A stretch of 64,000 nucleotides of DNA from Nocardia anaemiae NBRC 100462 (GTDB taxonomy: Bacteria; Actinomycetota; Actinomycetes; Mycobacteriales; Mycobacteriaceae), in the NCBI RefSeq assembly GCF_001612725.1, contig NZ_BDAZ01000032.1, positions 62,001-126,000 on the forward strand, read 5' to 3'. Under the pieces are notes generated by a model that saw only the letters and a program-made list of their open reading frames with translations, had not been told where the DNA came from and ran no database searches. Position numbers and translations under genes: made by a program. The stretch's first letter is position 1; each line of letters starts with the position of its first letter. Shown in pieces: positions 8,310 through 16,438 of this stretch.

Positions 8310-8398
8310 CTGCGTCCGTCGTGCGAGTGATCTCTTGATCCCCCGGCGAACTGGCATTTTTCCCGCCAACAGCGAAATTCAGCGCAGGAGTACGCACA

Positions 8399-8887
8399 AT
8401 GTCCACAAATTCCCGAAACACAACCGTTGAGACCGGAATTCCCGCCGTCGTCGACGTGCGCGGGCCACGCTTCGCCGCATGGCTCACCACCGGCGTGCTC
8501 GTTCTGGTCCTGCTCGCCGCCGCCGTTTCGACTCCGGTCGCCGCGGTGCTCATCGCCGCCCAGGCGGTGGTGTTCGCGATCGGCGCGGCCTACGGGCCGC
8601 GTCGGCATCCGTACGGCCGGATCTTCGCCGCGTTCGTCGCGCCGCGCCTGGGTCCGACCCTCGAAACCGAACCCGTGGCACCGCTGCGGTTCGCCCAATT
8701 ACTCGGCCTGGTCTTCAGTGCCGTCAGCCTGCTGGGTTTCCTGGTCGGCTCCACCGTCGTCGGCGCGGTGTTCGCCGGCTTCGCCCTGTTCGCGGCGTTC
8801 TTGAATGCGGCGTTCGGGATCTGCCTGGGTTGCCAGATCTATCCGCTGGTCGCCCGACTCCGCCGGAACCCGTCCCCGGCGAACTGA
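8399..8887 (+). CDS. DUF4395 membrane protein of the sulfur locus
   Basis: This 162-residue protein has about four transmembrane helices (about 27-45, 47-65, 97-113, 118-140) and a conserved cysteine pair in GICLGCQIYP near the end of the last helix. DUF4395 proteins accompany rhodaneses and are presumed to handle sulfur across the membrane; the exact reaction is not established. AGGAG lies 9 nt before the ATG, so this gene, unlike the leader ORF, uses a normal ribosome site. The sulfurtransferase gene follows after 31 bp. Confidence 0.82.
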   Translation: MSTNSRNTTVETGIPAVVDVRGPRFAAWLTTGVLVLVLLAAAVSTPVAAVLIAAQAVVFAIGAAYGPRRHPYGRIFAAFVAPRLGPTLETEPVAPLRFAQLLGLVFSAVSLLGFLVGSTVVGAVFAGFALFAAFLNAAFGICLGCQIYPLVARLRRNPSPAN

Positions 8888-8918
8888 CACTGCAAGTCAC
8901 CACCCCGAAAGGAACAAC

Positions 8919-9752
8919 ATGGCTCGCTCCGATGTCCTGGTCTCCGTTGACTGGGCCGAAGAGAACCTCAACGCCCCCGGCGTCGTCTTCGTCGAGGTCG
9001 ATGAGGACACCTCCGCCTACGACGGCGGCCACATCGAGGGTGCCGTTCGGCTCGACTGGAAGAAGGACCTGCAGGATCAGGTTCGTCGCGACTTCGTGAA
9101 CCAGGAGCAGTTCTCCGATCTGCTCTCGGCGCGCGGAATCTCGAACGACGACGAGGTCGTGCTCTACGGCGGCAACAACAACTGGTTCGCCGCGTACGCC
9201 TACTGGTACTTCAAGCTGTACGGCCACAACAACGTCAAGCTGCTCGACGGCGGCCGCAAGAAGTGGGAGCTCGACGGCCGTCCGCTGTCCCGCGACGCTG
9301 TGAACCGTCCTGCCACCCAGTACAAGGCCGCCGCCCCCGACCTGTCCATCCGCGCGTTCCGCGATGAGGTCATCGCCGCCATCGGCGCCAAGAACCTGGT
9401 CGACGTGCGCTCCCCCGACGAGTTCTCCGGCAAGATCCTGGCTCCGGCCCACCTGCCGCAGGAGCAGAGCCAGCGCCCCGGCCACATCCCCGGCGCCATC
9501 AACGTGCCGTGGAGCAAGGCCGCGAACGAGGACGGCACCTTCAAGTCCGATGCCGAGCTGGCCGAGATCTACGGCGAGGCCGGACTGGACGGAACCAAGG
9601 ACACCATCGCCTACTGCCGCATCGGTGAGCGCTCCTCGCACACCTGGTTCGTGCTGCAGGAGCTGCTTGGCCACCAGAATGTCAAGAACTACGACGGCAG
9701 CTGGACCGAATACGGCTCGCTCGTCGGTGCACCGATCGAGTTGGGAGAGTAA
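8919..9752 (+). CDS. Thiosulfate sulfurtransferase (rhodanese, CysA2/SseA family)
   Basis: This 277-residue protein has two tandem rhodanese domains. The N-terminal one is inactive; the C-terminal one has the active-site loop CRIGERS with the persulfide cysteine at 233. It transfers sulfane sulfur from thiosulfate to thiol acceptors. The frame is open further upstream, but ATG 8919 (MARSDVLVS) has an AAAGGA site and overlaps nothing. sseC follows 4 bp after the stop. Confidence 0.93.
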   Translation: MARSDVLVSVDWAEENLNAPGVVFVEVDEDTSAYDGGHIEGAVRLDWKKDLQDQVRRDFVNQEQFSDLLSARGISNDDEVVLYGGNNNWFAAYAYWYFKLYGHNNVKLLDGGRKKWELDGRPLSRDAVNRPATQYKAAAPDLSIRAFRDEVIAAIGAKNLVDVRSPDEFSGKILAPAHLPQEQSQRPGHIPGAINVPWSKAANEDGTFKSDAELAEIYGEAGLDGTKDTIAYCRIGERSSHTWFVLQELLGHQNVKNYDGSWTEYGSLVGAPIELGE

Positions 9753-9756
9753 TCAC

Positions 9757-10062
9757 ATGTGCGCAGCACCTACCCAGGGACAGGCCATTCCGGCCGGAGT
9801 GGATGTCGAGAAGGAAACCGTCATCACCGGCCGCGTGCTGAGCACCGACGGTCAGCCGGTCGGCGGCGCGTTCGTGCGCCTGCTCGACGGCAACGGTGAC
9901 TTCACCGCCGAGGTCGTTGCCTCGGGCACCGGTGATTTCCGCTTCTTCGCGGCACCGGGCGCGTGGACCGTGCGGGCGTTGTCCTCCTCGGGCAACGGCT
10001 CGGCCGAGGTTCGTCCGGAGGGCGCGGGCATCCACGCCGTGGATGTGGCAGTCGCCAAGTAA
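9757..10062 (+). CDS. sseC: SseC-like protein (DUF1416)
   Basis: This 101-residue protein opens with MCAAPTQ, as the family does, and folds as a carboxypeptidase-regulatory-like beta sandwich (ITGRVLSTDGQPVGGAFVRL, then WTVRAL). It is always paired with CysA-type rhodanese in mycobacteria (Rv0814c-Rv0815c). Its role in sulfur metabolism is inferred from that pairing. It is the last gene before a strong terminator. Confidence 0.88.
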   Translation: MCAAPTQGQAIPAGVDVEKETVITGRVLSTDGQPVGGAFVRLLDGNGDFTAEVVASGTGDFRFFAAPGAWTVRALSSSGNGSAEVRPEGAGIHAVDVAVAK

Positions 10063-10074
10063 GCAATCACGTCG

Positions 10075-10117
10075 ACGGCCCCGTCGTTTCCCGGTAACCG
10101 GGAAGCAACGGGGCCGT
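10075..10117 (+). terminator. Terminator of the sulfur operon
   Basis: ACGGCCCCGT pairs perfectly with ACGGGGCCGT and encloses a second hairpin (TTCCCGG/CCGGGAA). It lies 12 bp after the sseC stop. Confidence 0.85.
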
Positions 10118-10141
10118 TGTGCTGGGCGGGACGCAACTCGT

Positions 10142-10147
10142 TAGACT
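10142..10147 (+). promoter_or_regulatory. -10 box for the leaderless 31-residue peptide gene
   Basis: TAGACT ends 6 nt before the GTG at 10154, and no ribosome site is present. Confidence 0.5.
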
Positions 10148-10153
10148 CCAGTT

Positions 10154-10249
10154 GTGGTCCTCTTCTTCGAGATTCTGCTGGTGGCCGTGGCCGTTCTGAT
10201 CGGCTGGTTCGGCCTGTACGTCTTCTACCGGTTGTTCACCGAATCATGA
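10154..10249 (+). CDS. Small 31-residue membrane peptide, translationally coupled to nitrobindin
   Basis: The GTG-initiated ORF encodes a single transmembrane helix (residues 3-22, FFEILLVAVAVLIGWFGLYV) followed by a short polar tail, YRLFTES. Its TGA overlaps the ATG of the next gene (ATGA at 10246-10249), and a -10 box lies directly upstream, so it appears to be the leaderless first cistron of a two-gene unit. The function is unknown. The overlap, hydrophobicity pattern and promoter position make it a credible gene despite its size. Confidence 0.72.
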   Translation: MVLFFEILLVAVAVLIGWFGLYVFYRLFTES

Positions 10250-10953
10250 GTGAACTCGCGAGCGAAGGTTCCAACCCGGCCGAGCGAGCGAGTGAACAAC
10301 TGAACGGCAACGGCCCGGCCGAGTCCGCGCCCCGCCGCAGTGGCGACGAGGCCGTGGCCGAGGCGGCCGAACGGGCGAAATGGACTGGTGCGCGCAATAT
10401 TCCGGGGCTACCGGATCTGCCGCTGCCCGAGGACACCGCGAATCTGCGGCTCGGTCCGGATCTGAGTTCGTCGATGCTCGCCCTGCTGCCGATGGTCGGC
10501 GTGTGGCGCGGTGAGGGCGAGGGCAACGATCCCGCTCGCGGCGATTACCGCTTCGGGCAGCAGATCATCGTCTCCCACGACGGTGGCGACTATCTGTCCT
10601 GGGACTCCCGTTCCTGGGTCATCGAATCCGACGGTTCCTACGGCGGCCCCGATCTGCGCGAGAGCGGCTTCTGGCGGGTCGGCATCGACGGAGACGACGA
10701 GGTCATCGAACTGCTGCTTACCCACAGCACCGGCATCGTCGAACTGTTCTACGGCACCGCGCTGACCCAGTCCTCCTGGGAACTGGCCACCGATGTCGTC
10801 ATCCGCAGCCAATCCGGCATCGTCGTCGGCGGAGCCAAACGGTTGTACGGCATTGTCGAAGGTGGCGACCTCGCCTACGTGGAGGAGCGGGTAGTCGCCG
10901 ACGGTCCCCTGGAGCCTCGCCTGTCGGCACGTTTGCAGCGCTACATCGGTTAG
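10246..10953 (+). CDS. Nitrobindin-family heme-binding beta-barrel protein (Rv0813c type)
   Basis: The 235-residue protein has about 60 disordered, Ala/Glu-rich N-terminal residues before a fatty-acid-binding-protein-like barrel. It carries the nitrobindin opening motif GVWRGEGEG near residue 87. Family members bind ferric heme and react with NO or peroxynitrite species. The start overlaps the upstream small peptide gene. The 3' end overlaps the convergent Uma2 gene by 4 bp. Confidence 0.87.
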   Translation: MSELASEGSNPAERASEQLNGNGPAESAPRRSGDEAVAEAAERAKWTGARNIPGLPDLPLPEDTANLRLGPDLSSSMLALLPMVGVWRGEGEGNDPARGDYRFGQQIIVSHDGGDYLSWDSRSWVIESDGSYGGPDLRESGFWRVGIDGDDEVIELLLTHSTGIVELFYGTALTQSSWELATDVVIRSQSGIVVGGAKRLYGIVEGGDLAYVEERVVADGPLEPRLSARLQRYIG

Positions 10954-11534
10954 TCGCGCGGCCAGATCGATGTCAGGTCGATGTCGATCGGGAAGGGGAC
11001 GCTGATTTTCAGGCGGTCGCGGAAGATGCCGACCAAGCCATAAGTTGTTGTGGCAGGGTCGAGTTCGTACGCGTAGACGACGGGTTCATCGTCTCGCCGT
11101 TCGATCCGCCAGTAATGCCGAATCCCAGCCTTGGCATATTTACCCGGCTTGGTCTCGCGGTCGCGTTCCTCTGAATCCGGAGACACTGCCGCAACCGCGA
11201 GCGCAACATCCTCGGCGAAGTAGTACGTCGATGGGTCATCGCGCAGATACGCGGCCGCGGTCACGACGAGAACTTCCGGCTCGGGCATCTGACGCTTGCC
11301 CAGCCGCACCGACATCTCTCGATCGGCCCGTAGGTGCGCCGGGGTTTGCACGTCCAGCTTCTCCCAGAAGACTGAGACGACTCGACTGTGCCACTTTTCC
11401 TGCGGGCTTGCGAAGACCAGGCCGCCATCGATCAACTCGGTGTGCCTGGGCAGGCCGCGCAGTGCCAAGAAGTCCTCGACTGTGAATCCGCCGTGGGGTG
11501 GGATCAACCAGTCGGGCAACGGCTCAACGGTCAT
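10950..11534 (-). CDS. Uma2-family (DUF820) restriction-endonuclease-like protein
   Basis: The 194-residue protein has the PD-(D/E)XK-type layout of Uma2 proteins: an N-terminal ELIDGGLVFASP strand, then PEPEVLVV and later KYAKAGIRHYWRI. The family is widespread in actinobacteria and cyanobacteria with unknown substrates. ATG 11534 is preferred to the upstream start because TACGGT lies 6 nt before it, giving a leaderless mRNA. Sporadic distribution of the family suggests lateral acquisition. Confidence 0.78.
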   Translation of the reverse strand: MTVEPLPDWLIPPHGGFTVEDFLALRGLPRHTELIDGGLVFASPQEKWHSRVVSVFWEKLDVQTPAHLRADREMSVRLGKRQMPEPEVLVVTAAAYLRDDPSTYYFAEDVALAVAAVSPDSEERDRETKPGKYAKAGIRHYWRIERRDDEPVVYAYELDPATTTYGLVGIFRDRLKISVPFPIDIDLTSIWPRD

Positions 11535-11605
11535 GGGCCTACCGTAGCGGCCGTCGGAGTGGAACCTCACCGGAAAACGATGGTTAGAACTATGGTGTGC
11601 GCGAA

Positions 11606-12043
11606 TCAGGTTGGGTGCCAGGTGACGAGGAGTTCATCGGCGAGGGTTTCGATGGCGAGTTTGGATCCGTTCACCTCGAGGACGGCGGCGCGCAGGCGGT
11701 CGTCGTGCAGGCGGGATTCGGAGACGGCGGCGATGTGCGAGCCGATCAGTTGTGAGTACGGGAGTTCGGAGCCGACGTCGAAGGCGGTGTATTTGCCGGA
11801 TTCGGCGACGTACTCGATGTATTCGGGTTCGGTGAGCCCGGCGAACGGGTCGCGCCACGGGGTCGATGCGACGAGAAGTTCCTCGCCGTCGGTTCCGGCG
11901 TCCAGGAGCAGCACCGAACCGTCGTCGAAGGTCAATTCGATGGGGCCTTCGGTGCGGTCGACATCATTGCCCTGAACGTAGAACATGCGGCGAACCGCCC
12001 TGATGCGGCGTCCAACCACTGCCGCGAGACCCTCCGATGGCAT
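11606..12043 (-). CDS. Conserved hypothetical protein, 145 residues
   Basis: I do not recognise a named family. The sequence alternates beta-strand-like stretches (IELTFDDGSVLLLDAG, RAAVLEVNGSKLAIETLADELLVTW) suggesting a compact mostly-beta domain, with no signal peptide or membrane helix. GAGGGG lies 8 nt before the ATG. It is downstream of the candidate small RNA gene on the same strand but beyond that RNA's terminator. Confidence 0.6.
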   Translation of the reverse strand: MPSEGLAAVVGRRIRAVRRMFYVQGNDVDRTEGPIELTFDDGSVLLLDAGTDGEELLVASTPWRDPFAGLTEPEYIEYVAESGKYTAFDVGSELPYSQLIGSHIAAVSESRLHDDRLRAAVLEVNGSKLAIETLADELLVTWHPT

Positions 12044-12102
12044 CGGCTACCCCTCGTGTCGAACCCGGTCGCCGGACTCTACCGTCCGAGGGAATTGTGC
12101 CG

Positions 12103-12311
12103 AAAAAGGAACGGCCCCCGAGCCATACCCTGCTGGCGGCGAAGCCTGCACGGGTCCCGGTCGGACTAGACCGGTAGCTCGGGGGCCGGGTGGCTGCCTG
12201 GAATTCGCTCAGCACTCGCGAACGGAATCCGTTGCAGCGGTGGCGCTAGCGGACAGCCACCTCACAAGTCCTATGAACATACATTCTTCGAACCACCTCC
12301 TTCCTTGTGTA
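12103..12311 (-). ncRNA. Candidate structured small RNA (about 210 nt)
   Basis: The segment has its own promoter (TTGCCG, 17 bp, TAGATT) inside the 3' end of cydC and ends in a stem with a run of five T (GGCCCCCGAGC at 12187-12177 with GCTCGGGGGCC at 12123-12113). Between them are further perfect stems: GGTGGCTG/CAGCCACC (12189-12196 with 12254-12261), AACGG/CCGTT (12221-12233), and CCGGTC/GACCGG (12157-12174). Near its 5' end it carries AAGGAGGTG, fully complementary to the 16S anti-Shine-Dalgarno, followed by a 12-codon ORF. No known RNA family is assigned. Confidence 0.6.
12246..12284 (-). CDS. 12-codon ORF inside the candidate small RNA
   Basis: It encodes MYVHRTCEVAVR, ending in TAG. 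The perfect ribosome site GGAGGTGG lies 11 nt upstream of the ATG. Its 3' half overlaps the stem strand at 12254-12261, so translation would open that stem. It could be a real leader peptide or only a ribosome-docking site. Confidence 0.4.
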   Translation of the reverse strand: MYVHRTCEVAVR

Positions 12312-12317
12312 CTGACG

Positions 12318-12346
12318 AATCTAGTCACCGATCAGAAGGTCGGCAA
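12318..12346 (-). promoter_or_regulatory. Promoter of the candidate small RNA
   Basis: On the minus strand TTGCCG (12346-12341) and TAGATT (12323-12318) are separated by exactly 17 bp. The predicted transcription start is near 12311. Confidence 0.55.
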
Positions 12347-14299
12347 CGGAATTTCGCGTGGCGCTGAACCGGGGCGCTCCTCGACTTCCGCAGATTCCGC
12401 AAAAGTGGTCGTTACCTGGCCCGATGCACCTATGTGCAGCACCACTTCGGCACGGTGGTCGACTGGCAGCTGATGTGTGACGACAACCACGATTCGGTCG
12501 GGTTCGACCAGGCCGCTTTCGATGTCGAGCAGCTCGCGCAGCAGTCGGGCACCCGCCTCGGCCTCGAGATGTTCGGTCGGCTCATCGAGCAGTAGCACCC
12601 GCGCGGGCGAAATGAGCGCGCGAGCGAGCAGAATCCGCCGCCGCTGCCCACCCGAAACCGCCGCCGCTCCCCCGACCAGGTCGGTGTGCACACCATCCGG
12701 CAGCGATTCCAGCCAATCCCCGAGGCCGAGCGCGCACAAGGCACTCTCGGCCGCTTCGACCGTGAGATCCCCACGCGCGACACGCAGGTTCTCGAGCACG
12801 GAGGTGCCGAAGATGTGCGCATCCTCGGCAAAGAACGTTACGCCGGGCGCGGGCGTACCGAACAACCCGGCCCATGCCATGAGCAATGTGGTCTTACCCG
12901 CACCGCTCGGCCCGACGACGGCAATCCGCTTGCCCTCGGGACGCTCAGGCAGGTTGCCCGGCAACAGATCTCGCGCATCGCGGAAGCCTTCATCGGCAGC
13001 CAGCCGATCGGATGCCTGCGATTCGCCATCCGACGACGAACCAGCGACACCACACCCGATGCCCTCGGCAGAGCCGGACACGCTGTCCGACAACAGATCT
13101 CGCCCATCACGCGAGTTTCGAGTGGTTTCGACCGAGGGGAGTCGGTGGAGGGCGGCGCGGGCGGTGGTGAGGGCTTGGGCGGCGGTCGGGAGTGGGGCGA
13201 CTGCTTCGAAGGCCGAGAGGGGAAGCAGGACGAGGATGGTGAGGGCCATGGGGGTCATCGCGGGCGGATCGGTTCCGTAGACCGCTATGCCGATCAGGAG
13301 GGCGCCGAGGACGCTGGCGCCGATCGAGAGGGGCGTCGCCGCGGCGGCCAAGGCGCTGCGTGCGGCCGCGACATCCTCGGCGGCGACCGCACGTCGTCCG
13401 GCGCGGTCGGCGGCCGCCAGTGCGACATCGAGCTTGCCCGCGACGCGGAGTTCGGCCGCGTGGTCGAGGACGGTGAGCGCTTGCGCGGTGAATTCGGCGC
13501 GGTCGGCCCGCACCGCACGCTCGGCCTCGCGGGCGGCCCACCCGGACAGCCACGGTGCGACGACTCCGGCAACGCCGAGCGATACGGCCAGAATCGCCGC
13601 CGCCCCAACCGAAATGGTGGCCATGAGTCCGACTGCGGCCGAGGACAGCACAATCGCGACCGCGATCGGCACGAATACGCGCACGACGACAGCACCGAGA
13701 TCGTCGATATCGCTACCGATTCGGACCAGCAGGTCTCCGCGCCGCAACGATGCGGCACCATCCGCGCCCGCCGAATCCGTCCCGGCGACCGGCCGACCCA
13801 CTCTGCGGTCCGAGGTATCTTCCGGGCCGAACGAAGTCGACGCACTGTCTTCGGGCTTACGAAACTCCTCGGCGCGCAGGCCTCCGGAACCGTCGGCGCC
13901 GTTGGCTGCTCCCCCGGTATCGCCGCCTCGCGCGTCCCGCCGCATCCAGGCATCCGATTGAGCGAGGGTCCGGTAGACCGTTGTCCGAGCGGTCGTCATC
14001 GCACGCAGCGCAACGTCATGGGTAGCAAGGCGTTCCAGATATCGGCACAGCCCGCGGGAGATGCCCAGGGCACGCACCGCGACGACGGCAACGCTCAGAT
14101 CGAGCACCGGCGGCATCTGCCAAGCACGTGCGATCAGCCACGCCGCCAATGCGGCCAGTCCGAGCCCGCTGCCAAGCGCCAACACTCCCCAGCCGATCGC
14201 CACCGCGACCCGCCACGGCGACAACTCGAGCAGCCCCCACATCCGTCGCAGATCCGCCCACACCGCGCGACCGCCGCGCTCTCGCGCACCGATACTCAT
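12332..14299 (-). CDS. cydC: Thiol/heme ABC exporter subunit CydC
   Basis: CydC with CydD forms an exporter of cysteine/glutathione or related thiols needed to assemble cytochrome bd. Membrane helices occupy roughly residues 30-370. The ATPase has Walker A GPSGAGKTT at 463-471, signature SGGQRRR near 549 and Walker B VLLLDEP near 569. The spacing between Walker A and the signature is only about 80 residues, and the usual Q-loop position reads FFAEDAHIF with no glutamine. Two low-complexity Gly/Ser/Asp/Arg-rich inserts (about residues 125-195 and 395-450) make it longer than typical CydC. The start is not certain. Confidence 0.88.
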   Translation of the reverse strand: MSIGARERGGRAVWADLRRMWGLLELSPWRVAVAIGWGVLALGSGLGLAALAAWLIARAWQMPPVLDLSVAVVAVRALGISRGLCRYLERLATHDVALRAMTTARTTVYRTLAQSDAWMRRDARGGDTGGAANGADGSGGLRAEEFRKPEDSASTSFGPEDTSDRRVGRPVAGTDSAGADGAASLRRGDLLVRIGSDIDDLGAVVVRVFVPIAVAIVLSSAAVGLMATISVGAAAILAVSLGVAGVVAPWLSGWAAREAERAVRADRAEFTAQALTVLDHAAELRVAGKLDVALAAADRAGRRAVAAEDVAAARSALAAAATPLSIGASVLGALLIGIAVYGTDPPAMTPMALTILVLLPLSAFEAVAPLPTAAQALTTARAALHRLPSVETTRNSRDGRDLLSDSVSGSAEGIGCGVAGSSSDGESQASDRLAADEGFRDARDLLPGNLPERPEGKRIAVVGPSGAGKTTLLMAWAGLFGTPAPGVTFFAEDAHIFGTSVLENLRVARGDLTVEAAESALCALGLGDWLESLPDGVHTDLVGGAAAVSGGQRRRILLARALISPARVLLLDEPTEHLEAEAGARLLRELLDIESGLVEPDRIVVVVTHQLPVDHRAEVVLHIGASGQVTTTFAESAEVEERPGSAPREIPLPTF

Positions 14300-14495
14300 C
14301 GCCCATCGCCCTCGACAGCATGGCCCGGCGGGACTCCCGCCCGCTGACCGAGCAACGCCACCCGGTCAGCCGTACACGCGGCTCCCCGGCCGACCGTCCC
14401 GACACGTACCGCGCGCCGATTCGACGGGCCGTGAACACACGCTCGCCGATCGGGCCGGACTGTGCCCGGGATCCGATGGCTTCCGATATGACTGT

Positions 14496-16436
14496 TCATG
14501 AGGCGGCTGCCTGGGATGCGGTGGAGTGGATGGGGATTATGTGATCGGCGGCGGCGAGGACGGTTGGGCGGTGGGCTATGACGATCACTGTGGCGCCGGT
14601 GCGGGCTCGCTGCTGTAGGGCGGTGAGCACGGCGGCTTCGGCGGCAGGGTCCAGGTGGGCGGTTGGTTCGTCGAGCAGAAGGATGGGGCGGTCGGCGGCG
14701 AGCACCCTGGTGAGGGCCAGGCGTTGCCGCTGACCGAGGGAGAGGCCGATGCCGCCCGCGCCGACAATCGTGTTCCAACCGTCGGGGAGTTCGTCGAGTA
14801 CCGTGTCGAATCCGGTTGCGATGCAGGCGGCTTCGAGTTCGTCGAGCACTCGGGCCGCGCCCTTCGCCGCGGTGTCGGGTGTGCGTGCGCCGAGCAGTTC
14901 GAGATTCTCGCGCAGTGTCCCGGGGACCAACACCGGGCGCTGCGGCAGCCAGGCGACGCGGGACCACCAAGTGTCCTGATCGAGGTCGCGCACGTCGGTG
15001 CCGTCGACCTTCACCGAACCGCGCTCCGGTGTTATCAAACCCAGAATGGCTTGTAGCGCCGTGGATTTCCCGCTCCCGTTGGGTCCGGTCAATACGGTCA
15101 GCACTCCTGGCCTGAACATCGCTGTCAGCCCAGCGGGCGCAAACCCGTCTCTGGCGCGCACCGAGAGACCGTATATCTCGATGCCACCCCGACCATCGTT
15201 GCCGAGTTCGTGCCCCGTTTCGATGGGATCGCCACTCGATGCCACTGAACCGAGTTCGCTGGTATCCCTACCGTCGTCCCCGCTCAACACAGCGCTCTTG
15301 CCACCGAGAACCTCGTGGCGGGGGTCGACAGCGGCCGAATTCGATTGCACCGCACCGCTATCGCCAACCACAGCGCCCTCCGCATCAGCTCCCGAAACCG
15401 ACCGACCGGCACCCGCTGCCTCACCATCCGGTTCGGTCTGTCTCTGCGAAACCACAGCAGGCTCGAGAACAGCAAAGGCCTTGTCCGCGGCCGCCATTCC
15501 GTCCTGCGCGGCATGGAACCGCTCCCCCACCATCCGCAGCGGCAGATACACCTCCGGCGCGAGAATCAACGCCACCAGCCCGGCATAGAGACTCATCTCG
15601 CCGTACACCAGCCGCAGGCCGATGGAAACCGCGATCAATGCGACGCTCAACGTGGCGAGCATTTCGAGCACCATCGACGACAAAAACGCGATCCGAAGCG
15701 CACGCATGGTGCGCTGCCGCAACGCATCCCCGAGCTCGCGTACGCGGTGTTCCATCGAACCCGTCCGTCCCGCTTTCCCCTCCCGTCCCAGCGCCCGCAA
15801 TGTCGGCATCCCCGCGAAAAGGTCGAGCAGTTGATCCGACAGCCGAGTCGTCGCGGCGAGCGTGGCCTGCGCCCTGCCCTGCGTGAGCAGCCCGATGAGC
15901 ACCATGAACACCGGAATCAACGGCAACGTGACCAGTGCGATCACACCGGAGATCGGATCATGGAACCCGATGACCACCAGCACGATCGGCGGCACCAGGC
16001 AAGCGAGCAGCAGCGCGGGCAGATACCCGGTGAGATACGCCCGCAGCCCGGTCAGCCCGGTACTCACGACAACGGCGAGTTCGGTTCGCCGAGTGTCCAG
16101 TTCGCGGGGCGGCAGCTGCGCCCCCGCGGTAAGCACCGCGGTTTCCAATTCCGCGACCACCGCGGCCCCCGCCCGATGCGCGATCCGCGACTGCACCCAG
16201 GTGGCCAGCACCCGACAGCCGATGGCGACCGCCAGCACGACCAGTTCGAATATCCACGCGCCGAAGCCGCGCCGACCGGGATCGGTGACGACCCCGGCCA
16301 GCACCTTCGCCAGTATGACCGCCGTAACCACGATCGAACCCGTGATCACCACGGACAGCGCCACACTCAGCACCAGATAGCGGCGAGCCGAGCGCGCGTA
16401 CTTCCACAACCGGGGGTCGACGGGCGGACGAGCCAT
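14496..16436 (-). CDS. cydD: Thiol/heme ABC exporter subunit CydD
   Basis: This 646-residue partner of CydC has about six membrane helices in residues 10-300, then an ATPase with Walker A GPNGSGKST, signature LSLGQRQR and Walker B ILLLDEPTAHLD. Unlike CydC its nucleotide-binding domain is complete. A linker of about 95 residues rich in Gly, Ser, Ala and Asp separates the membrane and ATPase domains. The start ATG 16436 lies 2 bp after the cydB stop. A 196-bp gap without a recognisable element separates it from cydC. Confidence 0.92.
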   Translation of the reverse strand: MARPPVDPRLWKYARSARRYLVLSVALSVVITGSIVVTAVILAKVLAGVVTDPGRRGFGAWIFELVVLAVAIGCRVLATWVQSRIAHRAGAAVVAELETAVLTAGAQLPPRELDTRRTELAVVVSTGLTGLRAYLTGYLPALLLACLVPPIVLVVIGFHDPISGVIALVTLPLIPVFMVLIGLLTQGRAQATLAATTRLSDQLLDLFAGMPTLRALGREGKAGRTGSMEHRVRELGDALRQRTMRALRIAFLSSMVLEMLATLSVALIAVSIGLRLVYGEMSLYAGLVALILAPEVYLPLRMVGERFHAAQDGMAAADKAFAVLEPAVVSQRQTEPDGEAAGAGRSVSGADAEGAVVGDSGAVQSNSAAVDPRHEVLGGKSAVLSGDDGRDTSELGSVASSGDPIETGHELGNDGRGGIEIYGLSVRARDGFAPAGLTAMFRPGVLTVLTGPNGSGKSTALQAILGLITPERGSVKVDGTDVRDLDQDTWWSRVAWLPQRPVLVPGTLRENLELLGARTPDTAAKGAARVLDELEAACIATGFDTVLDELPDGWNTIVGAGGIGLSLGQRQRLALTRVLAADRPILLLDEPTAHLDPAAEAAVLTALQQRARTGATVIVIAHRPTVLAAADHIIPIHSTASQAAAS

Positions 16437-16438
16437 GA

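Noticed and set aside
12103..12311. The structured region as a tRNA, tmRNA or 6C RNA
   Set aside because: No cloverleaf or T-arm, too short and without the alanine-tag layout of tmRNA, and no paired C6 loops as in 6C RNA.
14300..14495. Possible extra gene in the cydD-cydC gap
   Set aside because: No start/stop pair with a plausible protein, no ribosome site and no structure; probably a spacer, or part of an N-terminal extension of CydC.
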